A stretch of 64,000 bases of DNA, taken from assembly GCF_024723735.1 (NCBI RefSeq), contig NZ_JANQDU010000005.1, positions 181,962-245,961 of the forward strand, given 5' to 3'. Below the pieces are notes generated by a model that saw nothing but the letters and a program-made list of their open reading frames with translations, ran no database searches and was not told the DNA's origin. The stretch is from Frigidibacter sp. ROC022 (GTDB lineage Bacteria; Pseudomonadota; Alphaproteobacteria; Rhodobacterales; Rhodobacteraceae). The position numbers were made by a program, and so were the translations under genes. Of this stretch, positions 54,183-62,480 are shown piece after piece. The stretch's first letter is position 1, and the number at the start of each line of letters is the position of its first letter.

Positions 54183-56528
54183 GTGAGTACAGGGATCGGA
54201 GCCCGCGTCGCGCGCAAGGAAGACCGGCGCCTTCTGTCCGGCCAGGCCAGGTTCGTCGGCGACATCAAGCTGCCCCGGCAATGGGAGGCAGCCTTCGTCC
54301 GCAGCCCGATCGCACATGGCAGGATCCTGAAGATCACCAAGCCCGTGGCCTTTGCAGACCGTGTCTTCACCGTCGAAGACATGGACGATGTCCGCCCGAT
54401 CCGGGCCGAATCCTCGCTGCCGACGTACAATGTCTCGGACCAGTATGTGCTGGCAAAGGACAAGGTCCGCTTTGTCGGGGAATGCATCGCCATCTGCATC
54501 GCCCCGACCCGGGCCGAGGCCGAGGACATCGCCGAGCAGGTGCAGGTCGAGTTCGATCCCCTGCCCCCTCTGGTGGACGCCGCCCGCGCTCGCGAATCCG
54601 ATGCGCCGCTGGTGCATGAGGACTGGGGCAACAACCTGTTCCTGACCACCGATTTCGACAGCGGTCTCGATGAGGCCCGCGCCAATGCCGCCGTGGTGAT
54701 CGAGCGCGAATACACCACCGCCCGGCAGTGCATGAACCCGATGGAGGGCAAGGGCACCCTGGCCCATTGGGACGAGAAGGCCGAGCAGCTGGTGGTCCAT
54801 ACCTCGACCCAGGTGCCGCATCTGATCCGCACCGGCCTTTCCGAATGTCTCGGGCTCGACCAGGGCTCGGTCAGGGTGATCGCGCCCGATGTGGGCGGCG
54901 GATTCGGCTATAAGTGCGTGTTGCAGCCGGAAGAGGTCTCGGTCTCCTGGGTCGCACGCAAGACCGGGCGCCCGATCCGCTGGACCGAGGATCGCCGCGA
55001 ACATCTGGTGGCCGGCGCCAACACGCGCCAGCATCACTACAAGATCACCGCCTATGCCGATGACCGGGGCCGGATCCTCGGGCTCGATGCCGAAGTGACC
55101 GTCGATATCGGCGCCTATTCGGTCTGGCCCTTCACCGCCTGTCTCGAGGCCGCCCAGGCCGGCGGCAACCTGCCCGGCCCCTATGCCTTCCAGCATTATC
55201 GCTGCAAGACCTACTCGGTGGCGACCAACAAGCCCGGCCTGACGCCTTATCGCGGAGTGGCCCGGCCCGGGGTCTGCTTCGCGATGGAACTGACCATGGA
55301 CGCCATCGCCCGCGCCGTCGGCCGGGAGCCGTCGGAGGTGCGGAAGGACAACCTGGTTCAGGCCGACCAGATGCCCTTCACCAATGTCACCAAGAAATTC
55401 TACGACAGCGGCGACTATCCCGAGAGCGTGGTGCAGGCGGCCAGGTCGATCGGGCTGGAGGAGTTTCGCGCCCGTCAGGCGGCGGCGCGCGCGCAGGGCA
55501 AGTATCTGGGCATCGGCTTTTCCACCTTCACCGAGCAATCGGCACATGGAACCAAGGTCTTCGCCGCCTGGGGTCTGCCGCTGGTTCCGGGCTATGAGCA
55601 GGCCATGGTCAAGATCACCCCCTCGGGCTCGATCGAGGTCCGCTCGGGCAACCACAGTTTCGGCCAGGGACTGGAGACCACCATCGCCCAGGTGGCCAGC
55701 GAATGGCTGACGGTCGATATCGACCGCATCAAGGTGACGATGGGCGATACTGGGCTGACGCCCTATTCCACCGGCGCCTATGCCTCGCGCGGGATGGTGA
55801 TGGCCGGCGGCGCGGTCTCGAAGGCGGCCGAGGAACTGGCCGGGCGGGTCAAGACCCATGCCGCGCATCTGCTGCAATGCAGTCCCGAAGACATCCGGCT
55901 GGCCGATGGCAACGCCTACGCCGGCGAAGCGCATGTGAGTTTCGCCGATATTGCCCGCTCGTGGTATCTGCGGCCCGACCTGCTGCCCGACGACGTGAAT
56001 ACCGCCGGGCTGGAAGTGACCGAAGGTTACAAGCCCGAGATCGACACCGGCGTCTTCACCTATGCCACGCATGCCGCCATCGTCGAGGTCGACACGGGCA
56101 CCGGAAAGGTGGCGATCCAGGACTATGTGATCTTCGAGGACTGCGGCCGCCGGGTGAACCCGCTGATCCTGGAAGGCCAGGCCTATGGCGGTGCGGCGCA
56201 GGGCATCGGAACGGCTCTGTTCGAGGAGGTGCTCTACGACGCCAACGGCCAGCCGCTGACCTCGACCCTGGCCGACTATATCCTGCCCGGCCCGGCCGAA
56301 CTGCCGCATTTCCGGCTGGACCATGCCGAGACCCTGTCACCCTATACCCGGCACGGGATCAAGGGCGTCGGGGAAGGCGCGGCCATTGCGCCCAGCGGCG
56401 CGATCGTCAATGCGATCAACGATGCCCTGCGGCCGTTCGAGGTCGAGCTCAACCAGATTCCGGCGACCCCCGAGCGGATTCTCTCGGCCCTGCTTGCGAC
56501 CGACCCGGCACGGGAGGCGGCCGAATGA
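54183..56528 (+). CDS. Molybdenum hydroxylase large (molybdopterin) subunit
   Basis: Xanthine-dehydrogenase-family catalytic subunit, 781 residues, hydroxylating a carbon of a substrate with water as oxygen source. IGARVARKEDRRLLSGQARF opens the domain; VGGGFGYK, YRGVARPGVCFAMELTMD and the C-terminal KGVGEGAAIAPSGAIV are cofactor and catalytic motifs, the Glu in GVGEG being the catalytic base. The usual RPE after the cofactor loop is RPG here. Start is GTG at 54183 with AAGGGA upstream; an earlier frame runs through the operator. No signal peptide. Overlaps the next subunit (ATGA). Confidence 0.92.
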   Translation: MSTGIGARVARKEDRRLLSGQARFVGDIKLPRQWEAAFVRSPIAHGRILKITKPVAFADRVFTVEDMDDVRPIRAESSLPTYNVSDQYVLAKDKVRFVGECIAICIAPTRAEAEDIAEQVQVEFDPLPPLVDAARARESDAPLVHEDWGNNLFLTTDFDSGLDEARANAAVVIEREYTTARQCMNPMEGKGTLAHWDEKAEQLVVHTSTQVPHLIRTGLSECLGLDQGSVRVIAPDVGGGFGYKCVLQPEEVSVSWVARKTGRPIRWTEDRREHLVAGANTRQHHYKITAYADDRGRILGLDAEVTVDIGAYSVWPFTACLEAAQAGGNLPGPYAFQHYRCKTYSVATNKPGLTPYRGVARPGVCFAMELTMDAIARAVGREPSEVRKDNLVQADQMPFTNVTKKFYDSGDYPESVVQAARSIGLEEFRARQAAARAQGKYLGIGFSTFTEQSAHGTKVFAAWGLPLVPGYEQAMVKITPSGSIEVRSGNHSFGQGLETTIAQVASEWLTVDIDRIKVTMGDTGLTPYSTGAYASRGMVMAGGAVSKAAEELAGRVKTHAAHLLQCSPEDIRLADGNAYAGEAHVSFADIARSWYLRPDLLPDDVNTAGLEVTEGYKPEIDTGVFTYATHAAIVEVDTGTGKVAIQDYVIFEDCGRRVNPLILEGQAYGGAAQGIGTALFEEVLYDANGQPLTSTLADYILPGPAELPHFRLDHAETLSPYTRHGIKGVGEGAAIAPSGAIVNAINDALRPFEVELNQIPATPERILSALLATDPAREAAE

Positions 56529-57358
56529 AACCTGCACCTTTCGAGCTCTCTCAACCCGGGACTCTGGATGACGCGCGCGGGCTTCTGGCCGCCGGCGACG
56601 CCGATTGCCGGATCATTGCCGGCGGACAGTCGCTCGGGCCGATGCTGAACCTGCGCCTGGCGCGGCCGGACCGGCTGGTGGCGCTGTCCGCCCTGCCCGG
56701 GCTGACCGAGTGCCGCGAGACCGAATCCCATGTCGAGATCGGCGCCGCCGTCACCCATGCCCGGATCGAGGATGGCGACTGCCCCGAGCCGATCCCTGGA
56801 ATGCTGCGCCATGTTGCGGCGGGCATCGCCTATCGCGCGGTGCGGAACCGTGGCACCATCGGGGGCAGTCTCTGCCATGCCGATCCTGCGGCGGACTGGG
56901 TCACCGCGATGACCGCCCTGGGGGCGACCCTGCTGATCTCGGGCGAGGCCGGAACAAGGCGTGAGGTCCCGATGCGCGACTTCATGCAGGGCGCCTATCG
57001 CACCGCGCTGAAGCCGGGCGAGATCCTGACCACGGTGCGGATCCCGCGCTATTCCGCCGGCGCCCGCTGGGGCTATTACAAGATCTGCCGGAAGGTCGGC
57101 GAGTTCGCCGACGCCATCTCGGCCTTCGTCGCCGATCCCGAAACACGGGTCTGCCGTGTGGTCTTCGGTTCGACCGGGGGCGCGCCGCTGGAGCGCCCGG
57201 CCCTGGCCCGGCAACTGGCCGAGACCGGCGCCGCGGCACCGCTGGACGAAATCAAGAAAGACCTGCTTGCGGCGCAATCCGACCTGTCGCCGGTCAAGCT
57301 GCAGCAGATGGCCATCGCTCATCAGCGGTCGGTCCAAGAGGCCCTATCCCATGACTGA
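56525..57358 (+). CDS. Molybdenum hydroxylase medium (FAD) subunit
   Basis: A 277-residue FAD-binding subunit of the CO-dehydrogenase/xanthine-dehydrogenase type. RIIAGGQSLGPMLNLRLARP and the second flavin motif RNRGTIGGSLCHADPAADW are diagnostic. It transfers electrons from the Fe-S subunit to the acceptor. The ATG overlaps the large-subunit stop, and the gene overlaps the small subunit by 8 bp. Confidence 0.93.
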   Translation: MKPAPFELSQPGTLDDARGLLAAGDADCRIIAGGQSLGPMLNLRLARPDRLVALSALPGLTECRETESHVEIGAAVTHARIEDGDCPEPIPGMLRHVAAGIAYRAVRNRGTIGGSLCHADPAADWVTAMTALGATLLISGEAGTRREVPMRDFMQGAYRTALKPGEILTTVRIPRYSAGARWGYYKICRKVGEFADAISAFVADPETRVCRVVFGSTGGAPLERPALARQLAETGAAAPLDEIKKDLLAAQSDLSPVKLQQMAIAHQRSVQEALSHD

Positions 57359-58496
57359 GACCCTGTCCCTGACCGTCAATGGCGAAGCCTGCAAGGTCGC
57401 GGTCACGCCGCGCACGCAACTGGCCGAGGTGCTGCGCGACCATCTGGACCTGACCGGCACCCATCTGGCCTGCGAGCAGGGCGTCTGCGGCGCCTGCACG
57501 GTGCTGATGAACGGTGAGCCGGTGCGCTCCTGCATCACCTATGCGCAAAGCTGCGACGGCGCCCGGATCGAGACCATCGAGGGGCACCGTGACGATCCGG
57601 TGATGGACCGGCTGCGGGCGGCCTTCTCGCGCCACCACGCGCTGCAATGCGGCTTCTGCACACCCGGAATGCTGGCCACGGCCCGCGATATCATAACCCG
57701 GTTCGCCGATCCGGACGAGGCCACGATCCGGCACGAGCTCAGCGGCAATCTCTGCCGCTGCACCGGCTATGTCGGAATTGTCGAGGCAATCCGCGACGTG
57801 ATCGCGCAGCGCAATGCCGAAGGGCTGGAAAGCGCCCGACCCGCCCCGGCGCCCGTCCGACCGAGGGGCGCCTTCGCGCCGTTCCAGGCGGTCGAGGAAA
57901 GCCGGACTACACCGGCCCCGGCCTCCACCGGCAAGGTCGGCAGCGATGGCAGCTGGACCAGCATCGAGCGCAGCCTGACCATGGCCCATCCGCCGGAAAA
58001 GGTCTGGGCGCTGTTTCGCGACATCCGTGCCGTCGCCCCCTGCGTCCCCGGCGCCGTCATCGAGGATGTCAGCGGCTCCGGGTTCAGCGGCGCGATGGAA
58101 ATCCGTTTCGGCCCGATCCGCGCCCGGTTCGGCGGCAGCGGCAGCTTTGCCAATGACGATGCCGACCGGAGCGGCACCATCACCGGCCAGGGCGACGACA
58201 AGAACGGCCGATCGAAGGTGCGCGGCGAATTGCGCTATCGCGTGACGCCCGGCCAGGATGCCGACAGCAGCACCGTCAACGTCGATCTGCGGTTCCAGTT
58301 GCAGGGCCTGCTGGCGCAGTTCAACCGGCCCGAGCTGGTGACCGATTTTGCCGATCATATCCTCGGCCAGTTCGATGCCAATTGCGATGCGGTGCTATCG
58401 GGAAGCCAGCCCGCCAAGGCCCGGCAGTTGAGCGGCCTCGGCCTGGGCTGGACCGTCCTGCGATCGGCCCTGCGCGGCCTGTTCAGGCGGAAATAG
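57351..58496 (+). CDS. Molybdenum hydroxylase [2Fe-2S] subunit fused to a CoxG-like domain
   Basis: A 381-residue fusion. Residues 1 to about 155 are the Fe-S subunit: plant-type cluster ACEQGVCGACTVL and second cluster CGFCTPGM with LCRCTGY. After a Pro/Ala linker, residues 205-381 form a CoxG/SRPBCC-type domain (MAHPPEKVWALFRDIRAVAP, GSGSFANDD), normally a separate 150-200-residue protein that anchors CO dehydrogenase to the membrane. The fusion would recruit this hydroxylase to the membrane. The last gene of its operon; the stop overlaps the start of the palindrome GCCGGGCCCGGC (58496-58507). Confidence 0.92.
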   Translation: MTETLSLTVNGEACKVAVTPRTQLAEVLRDHLDLTGTHLACEQGVCGACTVLMNGEPVRSCITYAQSCDGARIETIEGHRDDPVMDRLRAAFSRHHALQCGFCTPGMLATARDIITRFADPDEATIRHELSGNLCRCTGYVGIVEAIRDVIAQRNAEGLESARPAPAPVRPRGAFAPFQAVEESRTTPAPASTGKVGSDGSWTSIERSLTMAHPPEKVWALFRDIRAVAPCVPGAVIEDVSGSGFSGAMEIRFGPIRARFGGSGSFANDDADRSGTITGQGDDKNGRSKVRGELRYRVTPGQDADSSTVNVDLRFQLQGLLAQFNRPELVTDFADHILGQFDANCDAVLSGSQPAKARQLSGLGLGWTVLRSALRGLFRRK

Positions 58497-58521
58497 CCGG
58501 GCCCGGCAGGACCCGGCACAG

Positions 58522-59325
58522 TCAATCGACGAAGGCCCGTTCCACGACATATTCCCCCGGACGGCTGTTGGCGCCCTCGCCAAAGCCGCGCGCTTCGAGA
58601 ATCCGCTTCAGGTCCTGGTTCAGCCCCATCGAGCCGCAGATCATCACCCGATCCTTCTCGGGGCCGAAGTCCCCGACGCCCAGATCCTCTAACAGCTTGC
58701 CGCTCTCGATCAGATCCGTGATCCGGCCCATCCGATCCGACGTCTCGCGGGTCGTGGTGGCGTAGCGGGTGAATTTCTCCTGCGCCGCCTCGCCCACCAG
58801 CGGGTCCTCGACCAGACGCCGGGCCAGATCGGCGCCATAGTCCAGTTCACTGTTCAGCCGGCAGGTCTGGGTCAGGATGACCCGGTCGAATTTCTCGTAG
58901 CTCTCCGGCTCCCGCATCAGGCTGGCAAAAGGCGCCACGCCGGTGCCGGTCGAAAGCATCCAGAGCCTCTTGCCGGGCAGGAGCGCGTCCAGCACCAGGG
59001 TGCCGGTCGGCTTGGTCTTGACGATAACCTGATCGCCGGGCTCGATCTTCTGCAACCGCGAGGTGAGCGGCCCGTCGGGGACCTTGATCGAATAGAACTC
59101 AAGCTCCTCGTCCCAGAAGGGCGAAGCGATGGAATAGGCGCGCAGGATCGGGCGGCCATTCTCTCCCGGCAGGCCGATCATCACGAATTCGCCCGATCGG
59201 AACCGGAAGCTGGCCGGACGCGTCACCCGAAAGGAAAACAGCCGGTCGTCCCAGTGCCGGACGCTGAGCACGGTCTGGGCATCGGGCATGGTCTGGGCGG
59301 TCTTGGTCGGTTGCAGATCGTTCAT
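58522..59325 (-). CDS. Ferredoxin-NADP+ reductase
   Basis: A 267-residue FAD oxidoreductase of the bacterial Fpr type. RAYSIASPFWDEELEFYSIK is the flavin motif, STGTGVAPFASLM the NADP-binding motif, and the C-terminal GEYVVERAFVD is the conserved tail. The ATG at 59325 is used as AAGGAG lies 6 nt upstream. It follows the ferredoxin gene by 41 bp and probably reduces that ferredoxin with NADPH for the PreA-like reductase, or drains electrons from the hydroxylase. Confidence 0.92.
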   Translation of the reverse strand: MNDLQPTKTAQTMPDAQTVLSVRHWDDRLFSFRVTRPASFRFRSGEFVMIGLPGENGRPILRAYSIASPFWDEELEFYSIKVPDGPLTSRLQKIEPGDQVIVKTKPTGTLVLDALLPGKRLWMLSTGTGVAPFASLMREPESYEKFDRVILTQTCRLNSELDYGADLARRLVEDPLVGEAAQEKFTRYATTTRETSDRMGRITDLIESGKLLEDLGVGDFGPEKDRVMICGSMGLNQDLKRILEARGFGEGANSRPGEYVVERAFVD

Positions 59326-59366
59326 CGTCATCTCCTTGCCGCGGATGGAATTGCGGCCGCTTGGGT

Positions 59367-59903
59367 TCAGCGCTCGGACCCGGGCGCGATGCGCAGGCCG
59401 TCGATCTCGTAGCCGTCTTCGGGTTCCGGTTCGCGCGGGTCGAGATGCACCGGCTCGGCCCCCGCCTCGGCGGGCGGATAGGCCAACCGGGCGCCATCGA
59501 CCTCGTAGCCATCGCTCGGCGCATCCCCCGGCGCCTCGCCGGGGTCGTAGACAGGTTTCTGCGCCGTCGGAGCCGGGGCCGCCTCTCCGGTGATCAGCAG
59601 CCCGGCCTTGTCCGGCTTGCCGTTCCACTCGTCGGCGTCGGCGGGCACGGTTCCGATCTCGGTGATGTTGGGCCAGATCTCGGCGTAACGGGTGTTGATC
59701 TGCAGCCAATGTTCCAACCCCGGCTCGGTATCCGGGCGGATCGCATCGGCGGGGCATTCCGGCTCGCAAACGCCGCAATCGATGCATTCGTCGGGATGGA
59801 TGACGAGGAAGTTCTCACCTTCGTAGAAACAGTCCACCGGGCAGACCGTGACACAGTCCTGGTATTTGCAGTTGATGCAGTTCTCGGTGACGATGTAGGT
59901 CAT
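59367..59903 (-). CDS. Ferredoxin with 7Fe-type N-terminus and acidic C-terminal extension
   Basis: A 178-residue protein. Residues 1 to about 105 are a seven-iron ferredoxin: [19 protein letters not shown] and [12 protein letters not shown] provide ligands for [3Fe-4S] and [4Fe-4S]. The last 70 residues are a low-complexity tail rich in Pro, Ala, Glu that repeats [13 protein letters not shown] as [13 protein letters not shown]. Bacterial 7Fe ferredoxins are usually about 110 residues. The ATG at 59903 follows GAGGTG; a GTG two codons earlier is possible. Electron carrier for the pathway. Confidence 0.9.
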   Translation of the reverse strand: MTYIVTENCINCKYQDCVTVCPVDCFYEGENFLVIHPDECIDCGVCEPECPADAIRPDTEPGLEHWLQINTRYAEIWPNITEIGTVPADADEWNGKPDKAGLLITGEAAPAPTAQKPVYDPGEAPGDAPSDGYEVDGARLAYPPAEAGAEPVHLDPREPEPEDGYEIDGLRIAPGSER

Positions 59904-59913
59904 TGGCACCTCG

Positions 59914-59934
59914 TTAAGGAGTATACTTCTTATG
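59914..59934 (-). promoter_or_regulatory. Predicted MarR operator, site C (ferredoxin)
   Basis: On the gene's strand AAGAAGTATACTCCTTAACG, 11-31 bp upstream of the ferredoxin ATG. It is nearly the same as site A before livH (AAGCATGCTCCTTAA) and has the GAAGTATACTCC dyad shared by the locus. Confidence 0.6.
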
Positions 59935-59969
59935 AAGAGACAGTCCTGCCCCCCGGGCCGATCCGCCGG

Positions 59970-60668
59970 CTAGCCGCGGATCGGGACAGGCACCACGGCG
60001 TAACGATGCGTGATGCGACGGTCCAGAACCGGGTCATGCAACTCGATGCCGAACTCGGGGCTGAACCGGACCCCACCGATGGCGCCGCAGGTGCCGCCGA
60101 ACATCAGCTCGCCCTCGCGCAATTCATCGCCCTCGGCCTTCAGGCACTCCAGCAGTTCCTGCGGCGAGATCAGCCCGGCAACGCCGCCGTCCTGATAGAC
60201 CACGTCCTTGCCGCCCTCCGAAATCACCGCGCGGAGCAGAAGCTGGTCCCAATGATCCTCGACTTCGGACATCGGCCAGAACTCGGTGGCGATCGGCTTG
60301 TCGCAGAGCTGCTTGGCGACGGTGATCCCCATATGCTCGACGACCCGGTCGGTGTGATCCGAGCCGGCCCCGACCCAGAGCTGCCCACCATGGCGCAGAA
60401 GAACGTATTCGACCTCGCCGCTCGACCCGTCGCCGATCACCTCGATCGCATCGGCGGTGCTCAGCCGCGACACCCCGACCCGGTAGAAGAGCGGCGTCTT
60501 TTCCGGCGGCGTGACGCCGATCTTGGCCAGTTCGTCGATGTGATGCTGCAGGGCGGCCTTGTCGCGGCCGGTCCAGCCGCCGACGATGACCCTTGTCACC
60601 GTCACAGGTTCGGATTTGCGACCCTCGCCGGTGGTGAAGGTGGCGTCGAAGCTAACACTCGCAGGCAT
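59970..60668 (-). CDS. DUF2848-family protein (fumarylacetoacetase-like fold)
   Basis: A 232-residue protein. VIVGGWTGRDKAALQHHIDE, TPLFYRVGVSRLST, WVGAGSDHTDR and FGGTCGAIGG match DUF2848. Members sit beside amidase and hydantoinase-type genes. The fold may act on an open-chain acid of the pathway; activity is not established. It follows the amidase by 15 bp and is the last gene of the preA-cupin-amidase-DUF2848 run. Confidence 0.85.
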   Translation of the reverse strand: MPASVSFDATFTTGEGRKSEPVTVTRVIVGGWTGRDKAALQHHIDELAKIGVTPPEKTPLFYRVGVSRLSTADAIEVIGDGSSGEVEYVLLRHGGQLWVGAGSDHTDRVVEHMGITVAKQLCDKPIATEFWPMSEVEDHWDQLLLRAVISEGGKDVVYQDGGVAGLISPQELLECLKAEGDELREGELMFGGTCGAIGGVRFSPEFGIELHDPVLDRRITHRYAVVPVPIRG

Positions 60669-60683
60669 GGGGTCTTCCTTATC

Positions 60684-62030
60684 CTATTGGCCGCGGATGG
60701 TCTGTTCCAGACCGCGGGCGATCGACAGCAGGCGCCGGTCCTGACCATTTGCTCCCATCAGCATCGCCCCGACGGGCAGGCTCCCGGGCGCCTGGCAGGG
60801 GATCGAGATCGCCGGCAGGTCCAGGAAATTGCCGACCGCAGTATTGCGCAGGCAGAGCAGGTTGATCGGACCGGATTTCTCGGTGGTCTCCAGTTCTTCC
60901 AGCGTCGGCGCGACGATCTGCACTGTCGGCAGGATCAGCGCATCGAAAGGCGCCTGCCGCTCGGCCACCAGGGCGCGCAGCCGTTGCCGGTGTTCGAGCA
61001 CCCGGATGTATTCCTCGGCGCTTTGCGACTTGCCGGCCTCGAAGCGGGAATAGACCCAGGGGTCGTAGAATTCGGCCCGGGTTTCGAGCAGCGGCTTGTG
61101 CCAGGCATAGGCTTCGGCCCCGACCAGCCCGCCCTTGGCATTGATCGTGGGCAGTTCCCCCAGTTCGCGTATGTCGAGCGGCAGCAACCGCACCCCGCGC
61201 TGCGACAGGCGGCTGAGCGTGTTCTGGAACGCTTCGGCCACGGTGGCGTCGAGATGTTCGGTCACATAGCCTTCCAGCACCCCGATCCGCAGCCCGCCTT
61301 CGGGGAAGGACTCCACGTCCTCGCCCTGCCCGCCCGACAGGATCGAATCCAGCACCGCGCAGTCCGAAACGCTGGTCGCCAGCGGCCCGATGCTGTCGAG
61401 GCTCTTCGACAGCGGAACGCAGCCCGCCTTGGGCACCCGGGTCGAGGTCGGCTTGAAGCCCACGATGCCGCAGAAGGCGGCCGGAATCCGGCACGACCCG
61501 CCGGTATCGGTGCCGATCACCGCCGGCACCATGCCTTCGGCCACCGCGACCGCGCCGCCCGAGGTCGAGCCACCCGGCACCCGCGCCACCTCGGGGTCAT
61601 GCGGGTTGCGCGGGGTGCCGAAATGGCCGTTCACGCCGAGACCGGAATAGGCGAATTCCGTCATGTTGTTCTTGCCGACGATGACAAATCCGGCCTGGCG
61701 CAGGCGGCGGACGATCTCGGCATCACGGGTCGCCGGGGGCTGGGTGTCCAGCACCCGCGACCCGGCGCGAGTCACCTCGCCCCTGACGTCGAACAGATCC
61801 TTGATCGCCAGCGGCACCCCGGCATGGGGCGGCAGCGACAGCCCGTCGGCGCGGGCCTTGTCGCAGGCGCCGGCCTGGGCCCGAGCCTGATCGCGATAGA
61901 GGCTGAGGAAGGCAAGATCTCCCTGCCCTTCCGGCGCCGCGATCCGCTCGAAGGCCTCGTCCACCAGCGCGGTGCTGGTCAGCTTGCCCCGGCCGATCTT
62001 GCGCGCCAGGTCGGTGATGTTCTGGATCAT
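60684..62030 (-). CDS. Amidase-signature-family hydrolase
   Basis: A 448-residue amidase. Catalytic Lys is in LAIKDLFDVRG, the cis-Ser in PGGSTSGGAVAVAEG and the nucleophile Ser in GTDTGGSCRIPA. The ATG at 62030 (MIQNITD) replaces an upstream GTG-type frame. It is similar in size to AtzE/AtzF- and Asp-tRNA amidotransferase A-like amidases but has no partner B or C subunit here, so it is likely a catabolic amidase. In the locus it would open or trim the reduced ring amide. Confidence 0.9.
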   Translation of the reverse strand: MIQNITDLARKIGRGKLTSTALVDEAFERIAAPEGQGDLAFLSLYRDQARAQAGACDKARADGLSLPPHAGVPLAIKDLFDVRGEVTRAGSRVLDTQPPATRDAEIVRRLRQAGFVIVGKNNMTEFAYSGLGVNGHFGTPRNPHDPEVARVPGGSTSGGAVAVAEGMVPAVIGTDTGGSCRIPAAFCGIVGFKPTSTRVPKAGCVPLSKSLDSIGPLATSVSDCAVLDSILSGGQGEDVESFPEGGLRIGVLEGYVTEHLDATVAEAFQNTLSRLSQRGVRLLPLDIRELGELPTINAKGGLVGAEAYAWHKPLLETRAEFYDPWVYSRFEAGKSQSAEEYIRVLEHRQRLRALVAERQAPFDALILPTVQIVAPTLEELETTEKSGPINLLCLRNTAVGNFLDLPAISIPCQAPGSLPVGAMLMGANGQDRRLLSIARGLEQTIRGQ

Positions 62031-62056
62031 GAGTTTCGCCCGCGGGATATGATGGG

Positions 62057-62079
62057 CCGTGCCCCGCAAGGGGGCACGG
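62057..62079 (-). other. Intercistronic hairpin between cupin and amidase genes
   Basis: Perfect 9-bp stem CCGTGCCCC / GGGGCACGG with loop GCAAG, in the 61-bp spacer. No T-run on the coding strand. It may protect the upstream preA-cupin mRNA segment from decay. Confidence 0.5.
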
Positions 62080-62091
62080 TCGAAGGTCCGC

Positions 62092-62469
62092 TCACTGCGG
62101 ATCGTAATAGTGCTGTTCCATCAGAAGGCAGCCCTTCTCGGTGCGGAACGGGCCGTGCGGAACATGCGGCGGGCGCACGCAATAGGTGAAGGGTCCGAAC
62201 TTCTCTCCCCCCGTGGGGCCGTCGTTGCCGACCCACATGTCGCCCTCGATCACGAAGACCTCTTCCCAGTAGTCATGCTCGAAAGGCTCGGTGGTATAGG
62301 TGCCGGGCTCGAATTTCAGCAGCCTGGTCCACCCGCCCTTGCGGTTCTCCATGTCGAGATGCCCGGACAGGATCTTCTGCTTGATGCCCGAGGGATAGCC
62401 CTTGGGGGTCTCCCAGCCTTCGTCCATGTCGAGCTGGTAGAATTCGCGGTGTTCCTTGTTAACGGCCAT
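62092..62469 (-). CDS. Cupin-domain protein
   Basis: A 125-residue single-domain cupin. The first motif is GTYTTEPFEHDYWEEVFVIEG with His and Glu metal ligands, and the second motif includes PPHVPHGPF. No signal peptide. Small cupins in such loci are isomerases, dioxygenases or ring-opening enzymes, or metal-dependent accessory proteins. It lies 11 bp after preA and is likely translated with it. Confidence 0.85.
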   Translation of the reverse strand: MAVNKEHREFYQLDMDEGWETPKGYPSGIKQKILSGHLDMENRKGGWTRLLKFEPGTYTTEPFEHDYWEEVFVIEGDMWVGNDGPTGGEKFGPFTYCVRPPHVPHGPFRTEKGCLLMEQHYYDPQ

Positions 62470-62480
62470 GTCTGTCTTCC

